Part shown: one piece after another, positions 33,421-43,125 of the stretch
Layout of the letters: every line of letters starts with the position of its first letter
Position numbering within the stretch: the first letter of the stretch is position 1
Assembly (NCBI GenBank): GCA_035935115.1
Contig: DASYXK010000002.1
Location: 62,001-126,000 of the forward strand
Length of the DNA stretch: 64,000 nt
Direction: 5' to 3'
DNA from: TA-20 sp035935115
Lineage (GTDB): Archaea > Thermoproteota > Nitrososphaeria > Nitrososphaerales > Nitrosopumilaceae
Translations under genes and position numbers: made by a program
Notes under the pieces: model-generated
Seen by the model: only the letters and a program-made list of their open reading frames with translations
Database searches by the model: none
What the model was told of the DNA's origin: nothing

Positions 33421-34392
33421 TTATGAGGAACTTTTTAGAACTTGGTAAACTGGTTTTTTACCAGATAATGAAAGTATTAGATTTTTGACGCAAATTTCAG
33501 CCATTTTACTTCGTGTTTCTACTGTAGAGCTACCACTATGAGGCGTTATTACAACATTTTCTATTTTGGAAAGAGGATGATTGGAACCAATAGGTTCTTT
33601 TGAAAAGACATCAAGGCCAGCTCCTGCAATCATCTTTTTTTGTAATGCAAAAATCAAATCTTTTTCATTAATTATTTTTCCACGTGCAGTATTTATCAAA
33701 AACGCAGTATTTTTCATTTTTTTAAATAATTTCAAATTTACAATCTCATTTGTTTCTCTAGTATGTGGTACATGAATACTAACAACATCACTTTTTCTAA
33801 ACAATTCATAGAATCCACAATATTGTATACCTAGTCTTTTTTCTTCTTTTCCAGAAAGCCTAGTTCTGTTGTGATACAAAACATTCATCTCAAAACCTTT
33901 GGCTCTTCTTACCACTGCTTTTCCAATTCTTCCCATGCCAAAAATTCCCAGAGTTTTTCCATAAAGATCAGTTCCCAAAAACTCGTTTGGCCCAAATATT
34001 ACCTTCCACTTTCCTTTACGAATCAACCTATCTCCCTCTCCAATCTTTCTAAAAACAGCAAGCAATAATGCTATAGTGAGGTCAGCCGTAGCCCTAGTCA
34101 ATATCTCAGGAGTATAGCTTACAACGATTCCCTTTTTTTCAGCATATTTCACATCAATATGATCATATCCTACACTATAGGTGGTAATTACTGCAAGTCG
34201 GGGTGCAGCATCAATCACCTTTCTATCTATTCTATCATATGGATAGCAAACAAGCCCGTCCTTGTCTTTTATTTTTGATAGCAACAAATCTTTTGGCATT
34301 GGAATTTTACCAGTGTGAATTTCGACATCGTATAGTTTTCGTAATTCCTTTACAGCAAAGTCATGTAATGGTCTAGTGAGTAAAACTTTCAC
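33421..34392 (-). CDS. NAD-dependent D-2-hydroxyacid dehydrogenase
   Basis: 323 residues from GTG 34392 (the frame continues upstream to ATG 34458, which would add 22 residues not usual for the family). The Rossmann motif is LGIFGMGRIGKAV, followed by the R of the substrate site near NTARGKIINE, the conserved Glu before KEP, and His in ITPHSGSST. These enzymes reduce 2-keto acids such as glyoxylate, hydroxypyruvate or phosphonopyruvate derivatives. Substrate unknown. Confidence 0.88.
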   Translation of the reverse strand: MKVLLTRPLHDFAVKELRKLYDVEIHTGKIPMPKDLLLSKIKDKDGLVCYPYDRIDRKVIDAAPRLAVITTYSVGYDHIDVKYAEKKGIVVSYTPEILTRATADLTIALLLAVFRKIGEGDRLIRKGKWKVIFGPNEFLGTDLYGKTLGIFGMGRIGKAVVRRAKGFEMNVLYHNRTRLSGKEEKRLGIQYCGFYELFRKSDVVSIHVPHTRETNEIVNLKLFKKMKNTAFLINTARGKIINEKDLIFALQKKMIAGAGLDVFSKEPIGSNHPLSKIENVVITPHSGSSTVETRSKMAEICVKNLILSLSGKKPVYQVLKSSS

Positions 34393-34479
34393 AACTATTT
34401 CCCTCACAAAAAGACAGATTTTAAGCTTTGATTCATTAAAAGATAACCGTTTTAACACACGAAGTCATATCATGGTATC

Positions 34480-35427
34480 ATGGAGATAATGGGAAGAGGT
34501 TTTCGTCAGATAATGCAAGAATCACCAGGATATTTTCACATTGGCCTAAAATATTTTGGCTACAAATTTTTCAATAAAAAAAGCCCAATTTATGGCTCTG
34601 CAGATATAATCAACATATGTAATTTACACTGTACACATTGCTACTGGTGGCTAAACAGAAAAGAAAACGAAGAGCTAACAGTTGAACAATGGAAAAAAAT
34701 CATTGATGAAAAATTCAAGAAAAAACACATTTTCATTGTTACTTTGGTAGGAGGCGAGCCAACAATGAGAATGGATGTCATAAAATTATTTGTAAAAGAA
34801 TTTCCAAAACGAGCGTGCGTTGTATCAAACGGTACATTTCCACTCGAAAAAATCAAGAACCTATACTTTTACTGGATATCAATAGATGGAACACAACAAG
34901 TCCATGATAGTATCCGTGGAAAAGACGCATATGAAAAAACAAAGAAAAACATCATGGATTACATAGAAAAAAATGGAGAAAAGGCATGGAAGGACATTTG
35001 GATCTCTATGACAATTAACTCACAAAACTACAAGACAGTCAATGATGTAATAGAAGAATGGCAACCAATTGTAAATAAAATAGGATTCCAATTCCACACA
35101 CCATTTACAAAAGGCGATCCCCTGTGGCTTCCATTTGGACCAGAAAGAACCAAAGTAGTAGATAATATCATTGAAATGAGAGCAAAATATCCTAATTCCA
35201 TCATAAATCCAGTAAAACAATTAGAATTGATGAAGAAAAACTGGGGTGGAAAAGGAACCACACCTGTTGACTGTCCAACTTGGGCTATTTTATCAGTAGA
35301 CCACATGGGAAGAGAAAAGATGCCATGTTGTATTGGAAGTGCAGAAAAAAATTCTATGAAACCAATCTGTGAAGAATGCGGCCTTGGATGCTATTCTGTA
35401 ATGCTTGCAAACGGAATGAAAGGCTAG
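34480..35427 (+). CDS. Radical SAM protein
   Basis: 315 residues. The cluster motif C47-x3-C51-x2-C54 (ICNLHCTHCYWW) binds [4Fe-4S] and SAM; the GGEP motif follows at LVGGEPTMRMD. The C-terminus has further cysteines (CPTW, PCCIG, CEECGLGC) that may hold a second cluster, as in SPASM or related proteins. It is divergent from the dehydrogenase gene, 21 bp from its longer start. No peptide substrate gene is visible nearby; function unknown. Confidence 0.85.
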   Translation: MEIMGRGFRQIMQESPGYFHIGLKYFGYKFFNKKSPIYGSADIINICNLHCTHCYWWLNRKENEELTVEQWKKIIDEKFKKKHIFIVTLVGGEPTMRMDVIKLFVKEFPKRACVVSNGTFPLEKIKNLYFYWISIDGTQQVHDSIRGKDAYEKTKKNIMDYIEKNGEKAWKDIWISMTINSQNYKTVNDVIEEWQPIVNKIGFQFHTPFTKGDPLWLPFGPERTKVVDNIIEMRAKYPNSIINPVKQLELMKKNWGGKGTTPVDCPTWAILSVDHMGREKMPCCIGSAEKNSMKPICEECGLGCYSVMLANGMKG

Positions 35428-35579
35428 ATTTTAATCACAATTAGATTATGGGCTATAAAACACGCATCTCTATGCCGTGTTTCGTCTTTTTGTTCCACCC
35501 AAATTTTTCTACCATAGTGTCTATCTAAGATCATTTCCATAACAACTCATTTATAATAAAATGTTGTAATGATACCAAT

Positions 35580-35714
35580 TTGAAACACAAGGACGAGTTT
35601 GCAATTTGTGTTCAATGTGCAAACCCAATAGAGAAATGTGTTTGTGTTTGTCCTTTTTGTGGAGAACGCGACAAGTGTGAGTGTGCACTTGGCGATGCAG
35701 CTACTGGTGGATAA
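35580..35714 (+). CDS. 44-residue cysteine-rich zinc-ribbon-like protein
   Basis: TTG start; the sequence contains C-V-Q-C, C-V-C-V-C-P-F-C-G and C-E-C, eight or nine cysteines in 44 residues, suggesting one or two zinc knuckles. A TATA-like ttataataaa centred near 35555 is 25 bp before the TTG, the leaderless spacing used elsewhere here. The remaining 35428-35579 shows only an unconvincing minus-strand frame. The oxidoreductase genes start 26 bp later. Confidence 0.65.
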   Translation: MKHKDEFAICVQCANPIEKCVCVCPFCGERDKCECALGDAATGG

Positions 35715-35739
35715 TCATAGCATTGTTAATATTTGATCA

Positions 35740-37668
35740 ATGTCTAGGTTTGATATGTACTCTATAGATCTAACATGGGTTATAGGTGGTCCTCAAGGAG
35801 GCGGTGTAGAAACTGCAGCTAATATTTTTGCAGGTGCATGTGCAACATCTGGTTTGAAAATATTTGGAAAACGTGAATATTATTCAAACATTAAAGGAGA
35901 ACATAGTTATTTCGGAGTTCGAGTTTCAGATAAAACAATTCGCTCTAATGTAACCGGTGTAACAATGCTTGCAGCATTTGATGCTGAAACAATATTTAGA
36001 CACGCAGACGATGTTTTCAATGATGGTGCCATAGTTTACGAGTCTGATCTTGTACCAATGAAAATAGAAGAAGTTCCTACACTAGATCACGAGTTCAAGG
36101 AAAGACTCGTAAAATACCTGACATCAAAAAACATGCCATTAACTATACAGGGAGCACTGGATGCAGCAAAAGAGCGAGGAGTCCAACTATACCCTATCTC
36201 ATTTAAGACAATTTTATCCAATCTGGCAGACGAAACGCAAAATCCAAAGCTTAGGAGCATGTTTAGAATGCTGAATGTTCTTGCTGTTTCAGTATCGCTT
36301 GGAATTTTGAGTCTACCTTCTAACACTTTACTCAAATCAGTAGAGTCTGTTTTTTCAAAAAAGTCTCAGATTGCAGAGATGAACAAGCACGCAGCAAACT
36401 ATGCGTATAATTTTGCAACTGCAAAATATCCAAAGTACAAGTATCAACTTTCACCAATCCCAAAGGAACCCGATACAATCATGCTTCAGGGTTTTCAATC
36501 AACAGGTCTTGGCAAAATAGCAAGCGGTTGCAGATTCCAATCATACTATCCTATTACTCCTGCTTCAGATGAAAGTGTATTTTTGGAATCAAATGAAACC
36601 TTTGATGTAGAAAACAACAGACCGGGTTCTATGATGATTGTACAAACAGAAGATGAAATTTCTGCAATTGGAATGACAATAGGTGCAGCACTTACTGGAA
36701 CGCGTTCTGCTACTTGTACATCAGGTCCTGGATTTTCCTTGATGTCTGAAGCTCTTGGATGGGCAGGAATAAACGAAGTGCCAATTGTAGTGACACTATA
36801 CCAAAGAAGCGGGCCATCAACAGGTCTTCCAACAAGACATGGTCAGGATGATTTACAATCTGCAATACATTCAGGTCATGGAGATTTTCCAAGAATTGTT
36901 TATGCTTCGGGGGATATGGAAGAAGGATTCTATGATACCGCAAAATGTTTCAACTTTGCAGAAATTTTCCAGATGCCAGTTATACACATGATGGACAAAT
37001 TCATTGCAAGTACAGTTGCAACCGTAAAAAGATTTGATCCAAAAAAGATTACAATTGAGCGGGGCAAGCTTTTAGAAAAAATTGAATCAGAAGATTACAA
37101 AAGATTTGATCGCTCTCCTGACGGGCTATCGCCACGCTCAAGGCTTGGACTGGAAAAGGGAATATTTTGGAACACTGGAGATGAGAGCGATGAATATGGT
37201 CATATATCAGAAGATTCAGAAAATAGAATTTTCAAGATGGACAAGCGTGCTACAAAGCTAGAGACTGCCCTAAAGACAATATCAAAGGAAGACCAGGCTA
37301 CAAACTACGGTATTTCAGAATTCTGTATAATAAGCTGGGGTTCCACCAAAGGACCTATCTTAGATGCAATTGAAATGCTAAAAAAAGAAGGACTTGCAAT
37401 CGGCTTTATCCAGATCAAGTTATTACAGCCATTTCCAACTGATTATATCAAATCTTTGGTAAATGGAACAAAGACAATCATAGACATAGAGGCAAACCAC
37501 ACTGCACAACTTGGTTCTTTACTAAACGAACACTTGGATCACAAAGTCGATTATTATATAGTAAAATATACTGGAAGGTCAATGACTTGCACTGAAATTT
37601 ATGACTCACTAAAAAAAATACTACAAAACAAGGCAGAAAAAAAACAGGTGTTAACATATGGTGTCTAA
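35740..37668 (+). CDS. 2-oxoacid:ferredoxin oxidoreductase, fused gamma-alpha subunit
   Basis: 642 residues. The gamma domain comes first (WVIGGPQGGGVETAANIF), then the alpha domain with YPITPASDES and the CoA/thiamine-related segment QTEDEISAIGMTIGAAL. This is the fused alpha chain of the two-subunit archaeal enzymes that interconvert pyruvate or 2-oxoglutarate and acyl-CoA with ferredoxin, used in central carbon metabolism of this phylum. Its end overlaps the beta subunit start by 11 bp. Confidence 0.93.
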   Translation: MSRFDMYSIDLTWVIGGPQGGGVETAANIFAGACATSGLKIFGKREYYSNIKGEHSYFGVRVSDKTIRSNVTGVTMLAAFDAETIFRHADDVFNDGAIVYESDLVPMKIEEVPTLDHEFKERLVKYLTSKNMPLTIQGALDAAKERGVQLYPISFKTILSNLADETQNPKLRSMFRMLNVLAVSVSLGILSLPSNTLLKSVESVFSKKSQIAEMNKHAANYAYNFATAKYPKYKYQLSPIPKEPDTIMLQGFQSTGLGKIASGCRFQSYYPITPASDESVFLESNETFDVENNRPGSMMIVQTEDEISAIGMTIGAALTGTRSATCTSGPGFSLMSEALGWAGINEVPIVVTLYQRSGPSTGLPTRHGQDDLQSAIHSGHGDFPRIVYASGDMEEGFYDTAKCFNFAEIFQMPVIHMMDKFIASTVATVKRFDPKKITIERGKLLEKIESEDYKRFDRSPDGLSPRSRLGLEKGIFWNTGDESDEYGHISEDSENRIFKMDKRATKLETALKTISKEDQATNYGISEFCIISWGSTKGPILDAIEMLKKEGLAIGFIQIKLLQPFPTDYIKSLVNGTKTIIDIEANHTAQLGSLLNEHLDHKVDYYIVKYTGRSMTCTEIYDSLKKILQNKAEKKQVLTYGV

Positions 37669-38623
37669 TTTATCAGATTACAAGACAGAGGTCCACAATG
37701 ACTGGTGTCCTGGATGTGGCGACTTTGGAATTGTAAATGCAATACAAATGGCACTAGCAGAAATGGAAGTCCCTAGAGACAAAGCTGCTATCTTTTCAGG
37801 AGTTGGCTGTTCAGGAAAGACATCTCATTTTGTAAACGTTTATGGAATACATACTTTGCATGGACGAGTTTTGACATTTGCACAGGGTGCAAAGCTTGCA
37901 AATCCTGAGATGACAATTATTGCGGCAGGAGGAGATGGGGATGGATTGGGAATTGGCGCTGGACATTTTGTTGCAGCTGGTAGAAGAAACGTTGACATGA
38001 CATACATCATTTTCAATAATGGGGTGTATGGCTTGACAAAAGGACAAGCTTCTCCAACTTTGAAGCTAGGATTGAAAACAAAATCACTTCCAGAACCAAA
38101 TGTTAACCAAGCCGTAAATCCAATCGCACTTGCAATTGCAAGTGGTTTTACATTTGTTGCAAGAGGATATGCTTATGATGTAAGGCAACTAAAAGATTTG
38201 ATTGTTGCTGCAGTAAAACATAGAGGACTAGCATTTTTGGATGTCCTTCAACCATGTCCAACATACAACGACATCAACACAAGAGATTGGTTTTCAGGAA
38301 TGGATAACATCAACGAAATGACAAAAAAACCACAACCAAGAATATACAAGCTTGAAGACACAAATTATGATCCTACGGTGCATATTGATTCACAAGAAGA
38401 AGAAAATGAAAAGCTGACACAAGCTTTAATCAAATCAAATGAATGGGATGAAAAAATACCAACAGGCATATTCTATCAAAATGAGCTTATTGCTCCATAT
38501 GATCAAAGAATTGCAGACAGAATTCCGAACTATCTTGAGAATCCTCCGGCTGCTCAGGAAATTACATCTAACAGAAAACCAATCACGGATATTTCAAAGA
38601 TGTTGGACTCACTCCAAGTCTAA
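37658..38623 (+). CDS. 2-oxoacid:ferredoxin oxidoreductase, beta subunit
   Basis: 321 residues. N-terminal WCPGCGDFG (cluster/TPP region), the thiamine diphosphate motif GGDGDGLGIG and NNGVYGLTKGQ mark the beta chain. It pairs with the overlapping alpha gene. The [4Fe-4S] ligands C-x2-C near the start and later Cys residues fit the two-subunit type. The following 211 bp hold no gene that I can support. Confidence 0.93.
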   Translation: MVSNLSDYKTEVHNDWCPGCGDFGIVNAIQMALAEMEVPRDKAAIFSGVGCSGKTSHFVNVYGIHTLHGRVLTFAQGAKLANPEMTIIAAGGDGDGLGIGAGHFVAAGRRNVDMTYIIFNNGVYGLTKGQASPTLKLGLKTKSLPEPNVNQAVNPIALAIASGFTFVARGYAYDVRQLKDLIVAAVKHRGLAFLDVLQPCPTYNDINTRDWFSGMDNINEMTKKPQPRIYKLEDTNYDPTVHIDSQEEENEKLTQALIKSNEWDEKIPTGIFYQNELIAPYDQRIADRIPNYLENPPAAQEITSNRKPITDISKMLDSLQV

Positions 38624-38834
38624 AAATTATTAAATCTAGACAAAAAAATCAAAGACCTGATTACTTCAGGAAAATTTTTCTAGAAACCATCAGTAAATTT
38701 TTATTTTTTTATATTTTATTATGAATGGTACTAGAGACAATCTAGGCACGGTATAGTAGTACCACACAAGGGAGATGGTAGGCATAAAGAACGAAATAAG
38801 TTATTAGCATGTTGAGTTTGAGAGTATTTTATCG

Positions 38835-39269
38835 TTGAATATATCAGAAGTAAACAAAGTGTTTCGAAAATCTATAATCAAGGGCTACTTTGAGCCAAGC
38901 CTTCTGAATCTTGATTTCAAAAAATCAAACATCAAACATCCAACAATTCATGACGAAGGTCTCATGCAATCACACTTGTTACATCTTTTTTTTGACATTG
39001 ATACAGGTGGTGACTATCCTGATGGAGACGAGTGGTTCATGGCAGAATATCTGTTCCCTTATAATATAAAAATTCCAGACACAATGAAAGGAACAGATTA
39101 TTTTAGCACAATGTCAGTTGGAGAAGGAAAAAACTTTTGGCGTCATAGGGAAATGATCCGTTACAAATACGGCAAATCAAAAAAACTAGAAGAGGCCCTT
39201 GAATTTTTGGAAAAAAAATACCAAGAACTACAATCAATGTTAGAACCACTAGAAAAAGAAATCAAGTAA
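38835..39269 (+). CDS. Hypothetical protein
   Basis: 144 residues, TTG start. Soluble, with aromatic-rich middle (DEWFMAEYLFPYNIKIP) and a C-terminal coiled-coil-like helix (ALEFLEKKYQELQSMLEPLE). No family recognised. It is convergent with the next gene, overlapping 8 bp. Composition matches its neighbours, so there is no sign of transfer. Confidence 0.6.
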   Translation: MNISEVNKVFRKSIIKGYFEPSLLNLDFKKSNIKHPTIHDEGLMQSHLLHLFFDIDTGGDYPDGDEWFMAEYLFPYNIKIPDTMKGTDYFSTMSVGEGKNFWRHREMIRYKYGKSKKLEEALEFLEKKYQELQSMLEPLEKEIK

Positions 39270-39792
39270 GTTTCCATTCATTTTTTGAAAAAACATATGT
39301 TGTATCATTAGAATCTGAAGTATGTACATTCCACTTTCCTAATATCTCATCAAATTCATAAATTACATCACTGATATTTTGAGGAATTTTTCTTGGATCA
39401 AGCTGGAACGGAAGAAGCTCTAAAACAAAATCTATTTTATCAATTGCAGTGTTAAACCATGCGTTTTCTTGTAAATCCACAACAAAATTTATGTTTGGAT
39501 TACCAGCAAATCTGATGAAAATTTGTAATGTCGTTCCATTTCCCCTGCGCCTTTTCAGCTCTTTTAGCAGTCCTTTTGTTTTGTCCCATCTTGCATTTCC
39601 AAACCATTTGAAAAATGCTTCATTGAATGCCAATGGAAAAGCGATATCTAACATTGTAGTATAGTCTTCATATTGTTGAGGAACAGGATGTTCTTCTACT
39701 TTGAACATGCCATTTAACAATCCATAAAGTACCTCGAATTCCCAAGGTGAAATTCCGTAATGTTTTAGTGATGCCACAAGCTTGGAACTCAT
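39262..39792 (-). CDS. Hypothetical protein
   Basis: 176 residues, soluble, no motif I recognise. Contains MSSKLVASLKHYGISPWEFE at the start and a beta-rich middle (TLQIFIRFAGNPNINFVVDL). It lies 34 bp after another hypothetical gene and then CofE on the same strand, so it may be the last member of a small operon. Function unknown. Confidence 0.6.
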   Translation of the reverse strand: MSSKLVASLKHYGISPWEFEVLYGLLNGMFKVEEHPVPQQYEDYTTMLDIAFPLAFNEAFFKWFGNARWDKTKGLLKELKRRRGNGTTLQIFIRFAGNPNINFVVDLQENAWFNTAIDKIDFVLELLPFQLDPRKIPQNISDVIYEFDEILGKWNVHTSDSNDTTYVFSKNEWKLT

Positions 39793-39826
39793 TATTTTTA
39801 TTAGTGAAAAAATCTAATTAAAGGTT

Positions 39827-40378
39827 CTAGATTGTAAGCAGGTATTTTATAAGATAAAGAGATCCGATTGTTCCAATTACAAATACCATTGGCTTCCAAG
39901 CAAAGACTGGGAAACTAGGTGTCTTGAGCTGGATTTTATAATTATCAAAGACAGTCTGTACGTATTTCTTTATTCGTTCATTCCATATTTTGTATTCTAT
40001 TTGGTGTTTTTTTAGCAGCATCTCTACCTCATAAAAGACAGGAGTTCTTTGACAAAACAAATGTTGTAAATAGTCTCTTGAAACCTCTACTTCAGCCTGG
40101 ATGGCAACCAATCCCTTTTTCATCTCGAGCAATCTTACATGCATCTCCCATGGTTTTTTCAATTTTAGTGAAAGGCCATGTCCTATCTGCAATGGCTGTT
40201 TGTGTTCAAATTTGACATGGGTAAAGCCCTCATGTGAAAATATCCTCAACAACTCATCAACACTATTTTTGACAACGATAGTTAACTGTTCTACACCCTT
40301 CTTGTCTACTGATATCTTTTCTCTCTTACCGTCTAGGGATACCGTCTTTGGATATCTAGTTAGGAATTCCACCATCAT
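39827..40378 (-). CDS. Hypothetical protein with C-terminal membrane anchor
   Basis: 183 residues. A soluble alpha/beta body is followed by one hydrophobic helix at about residues 160-181 (FVIGTIGSLYLIKYLLTI), so it is probably tail-anchored to the cytoplasmic membrane. No catalytic motif is seen. It is 41 bp downstream of CofE on the same strand. Confidence 0.6.
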   Translation of the reverse strand: MMVEFLTRYPKTVSLDGKREKISVDKKGVEQLTIVVKNSVDELLRIFSHEGFTHVKFEHKQPLQIGHGLSLKLKKPWEMHVRLLEMKKGLVAIQAEVEVSRDYLQHLFCQRTPVFYEVEMLLKKHQIEYKIWNERIKKYVQTVFDNYKIQLKTPSFPVFAWKPMVFVIGTIGSLYLIKYLLTI

Positions 40379-40419
40379 AGCTCAACCTCCATTTGACCTC
40401 TATTAAAAGTATGACTGTT

Positions 40420-41190
40420 CTAGTTTTTCGTTCCTAGTCCACGAACATAGACACACTGGTCATGCGAGATAGCCATCTCATGCTGACTTATCTTTCTATC
40501 TGTTATCTGTGCCTCCGAGTTTTTTATTACACAAAATGGAGTTGCATCAGAGCCTTCCCCCATCTTGAGATTTGCTATTGATGCAAGATTATCAGCTACT
40601 GCCTGAAACGTAACTTTAAGTGGATTCCCAAAAAGATCTTTTTGACCCCGTATGTCAGATAGTGGTTCTATTCCTGCACATGCAATAGCAACGCCAACAG
40701 TGCCAACTCTTGCAGGCATTAATCTGCTGTCTATAACTATGACTCCAACATGTATCATGTGTTTTAAGAAAATTTTTCGCCGAAGTTGTTCTGAAACACG
40801 ATATGCATCTATGGGATACAAAATTATCCTTCCCTTCTGTGCATTTGATTTGTCAATTCCTGCGTTTGGAGCCATAATATTATCCGATGATGTGATTACA
40901 AATCCTGGTACTCCGCCAAAAATAGTGTCGGACTCTCTCAATATGATTTCTGCAATCTTGGGATTGATTTGAAATTTTTTACCAAGTGATTTGGATTCTT
41001 TAGATGGAATAACATGTTCATAATCAATAACTCTGCCTTGAGAATTTGCAACAAACTTGCTTGAAATAATGATTACATCTCCATTTTCTAGGGTTATCTT
41101 AGTTCTTTCCAATGAACTAATCAAGGATTCAAAGAGATCAAACTCTTCTATTTTTACCTCTGATTTTATAGGATAAACAGAAAGAGACAT
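40420..41190 (-). CDS. cofE: Coenzyme F420-0:L-glutamate ligase
   Basis: 256 residues. Family signatures: ENGDVIIISSKFVANSQGRV at residues 36-55, GGVPGFVITSSDNIMAPNAG, DSRLMPARVGTVGVAIACAG, DLFGNPLKVTFQA. CofE adds glutamates to F420-0 using GTP. F420 is used in this phylum, and other F420 genes are not in the window. The start ATG has no rival within the family's usual length. Confidence 0.93.
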   Translation of the reverse strand: MSLSVYPIKSEVKIEEFDLFESLISSLERTKITLENGDVIIISSKFVANSQGRVIDYEHVIPSKESKSLGKKFQINPKIAEIILRESDTIFGGVPGFVITSSDNIMAPNAGIDKSNAQKGRIILYPIDAYRVSEQLRRKIFLKHMIHVGVIVIDSRLMPARVGTVGVAIACAGIEPLSDIRGQKDLFGNPLKVTFQAVADNLASIANLKMGEGSDATPFCVIKNSEAQITDRKISQHEMAISHDQCVYVRGLGTKN

Positions 41191-41294
41191 GATATGATTT
41201 TATTCTCTTTACTTTTTAGCGTTCTGGCATACATAAGACTTCAAATATGGATTCAAATCATCATCTTTTTTTAACATAGAATCAGTTTATTGTT

Positions 41295-41693
41295 GTGGGA
41301 TTATTCGCCAAAAAAGAAGAATTTTGTACTATTTGCAACAAGGGTATTTTTCATAAACATAAACCAAAGCGTGACTGGAATGTTGAGGGTCCATTATGTG
41401 CAGATTGTTATGTGGATGTAATGAAAAAACACTATGAAAAAAATAATGAAAATGAATGTGTTGTGTGTGGGAAAGAACCAGGATCGTTTAGCTTGTGGAA
41501 GTCAAAAAAGGAATGGGATGTAAAAGGCTGGCTTTGTAAGACTTGTTTTGATGAAAAGGAAAAATTAGACAACGAATCAAAAAAATTCTGTAGCATATGT
41601 GGTACTAAACTTGGTTTTATTAGTTATAGCCCAAAAAAAGAATGGGGTATCATGGGATATATGTGCAAAATTTGTTGGAATTCAAAAAATTAA
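41295..41693 (+). CDS. Triple CxxC zinc-repeat protein
   Basis: 132 residues, GTG start. Three tandem units of about 42 residues, each with C-x2-C at its start and C-x2-C near its end: FCTICNKG/LCADC, ECVVCGKE/LCKTC, FCSICGTK/MCKIC, with a shared middle K-[KR]-[DE]-W-x-[VI]-[EKM]-G. Each unit likely binds one zinc. A repeat protein for binding nucleic acid or protein is plausible; no known family assigned. Confidence 0.7.
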   Translation: MGLFAKKEEFCTICNKGIFHKHKPKRDWNVEGPLCADCYVDVMKKHYEKNNENECVVCGKEPGSFSLWKSKKEWDVKGWLCKTCFDEKEKLDNESKKFCSICGTKLGFISYSPKKEWGIMGYMCKICWNSKN

Positions 41694-41847
41694 GATTATA
41701 ATATAATGATTGTATTCTAAACTAATTAAATTTCAAGTGGTTCTTTACGAATTCAGCTGCTATATTCATCAATATATCGTCTACAACAAAATTTGATTCA
41801 TTTTCGTCTGCAAACCTTTTAATTTCAAAAAAGTTCAGTTCAATCAA

Positions 41848-43125
41848 ATGGGAATGAACATAACAGAAAAGATACTTGCCAGAGCATCTGGACATGCCAG
41901 TTTAGCTCCTGATGATGTCGTTTTTGTCAACGTAGACAAGGTAATGATTCATGATGTTTCTGGACCTGGAGTGATAGCAGTATTTGAAAAATTGAAAAAA
42001 CAGGGCATGAAGATAGAGAAGCTATGTGATCCATCCAAAGTCTGGGTTGCAGAGGATCATTTTGTTCCTTCTGCTGATAAGATATCTGCTCAGAACATAA
42101 TACTTCTTACCAATTTCACAAAAGAATTTGGAATTTCAAAACACTTCAAGTATGGAATGGGTCAGTACGGAATATGCCATACGTTATCGCATGAAGAGGC
42201 TATGGTTTTACCAGGTGAGGTATATGTCGGAGGAGATTCGCATACTAATACTACAGGTGCACTTGGTGCATTTGCAGCAGGTCTTGGTCATACCGATGTC
42301 GCATATGTTTTGTTAAATGGAAAGATCTGGTTCAAAGTACCTCCAACAATTTATTTTAAGCTAAACGGCAAATTACCAAGTCATGTAATGGCAAAAGATT
42401 TCATATTAAAAATTATTGGTGATATTGGTAATGATGGTGCTGCATACAAGACAATGCAGTTTGGAGGTAGCGGAGTTTCTGAAATGTCAATTGAAGAACG
42501 TCTTACTTTGACAAACATGACTACAGAAGCTGGAGCAAAAAGTGGAATCATAGAGCCAGATCAAAAGCTTAGAGATTATCTATCTGCTAGAGGTGCAACA
42601 AAATACAGTGAAGTTCACGGAGACCAAGAAGCACAATATGAAAAGTTATATGAATACGAAGCATCTGAACTTGAACCGATCGTTGCAAAACCATTCTCGC
42701 CAGAAAATATTTCTGTAGCACGAGATTTGTCCTCTATTGAATTAGATAAGGCATACATTGGTTCTTGTACTGGTGCCAAACTTGAGGATTTGAGAGCGGT
42801 AGCAAAGATTCTCAAAGGAAGGCATGTGAAAATTAGAACGGAGATCTTGCCAGCAGCAATTTCAATTTTCAAAAAGGCAATGGATGAGGGGCTACTTAAA
42901 ATTTTTATGGATGCTGGAGTAGTTGTTGGTCCGCCAACATGCGGTGCATGTTGTGGAGCGCACATGGGGGTATTGGCAAAAGATGAGGTCTGTGTTAGTA
43001 CCACAAATCGTAACTTTCCAGGAAGAATGGGACATTTAGAATCAAAAACATATCTTGCATCGCCACTTGTTGCAGCAGCATCTGCTGTAACTGGAAAGAT
43101 AACTGATCCGAGGGATTTGAAATGA
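41848..43125 (+). CDS. Dehydratase large subunit, IPM isomerase/homoaconitase family (archaeal type)
   Basis: 425 residues of the aconitase superfamily, archaeal short LeuC/HacA group. Cluster ligands are in SCTGAKL and in PPTCGACCGAHMG (C-x2-C); GGDSHTNTTGALG is the conserved substrate segment. It forms a heterodimer with the small subunit, whose start overlaps the stop as ATGA. The pair could be an isopropylmalate isomerase, homoaconitase or an aconitase substitute; sequence alone does not decide. Confidence 0.88.
   Translation: MGMNITEKILARASGHASLAPDDVVFVNVDKVMIHDVSGPGVIAVFEKLKKQGMKIEKLCDPSKVWVAEDHFVPSADKISAQNIILLTNFTKEFGISKHFKYGMGQYGICHTLSHEEAMVLPGEVYVGGDSHTNTTGALGAFAAGLGHTDVAYVLLNGKIWFKVPPTIYFKLNGKLPSHVMAKDFILKIIGDIGNDGAAYKTMQFGGSGVSEMSIEERLTLTNMTTEAGAKSGIIEPDQKLRDYLSARGATKYSEVHGDQEAQYEKLYEYEASELEPIVAKPFSPENISVARDLSSIELDKAYIGSCTGAKLEDLRAVAKILKGRHVKIRTEILPAAISIFKKAMDEGLLKIFMDAGVVVGPPTCGACCGAHMGVLAKDEVCVSTTNRNFPGRMGHLESKTYLASPLVAAASAVTGKITDPRDLK

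Noticed and set aside
35424..35540. Minus-strand 38-codon frame starting MEMILDRHYG
   Set aside because: It overlaps the radical SAM stop, its TATA spacing is wrong, and I recognise no family.
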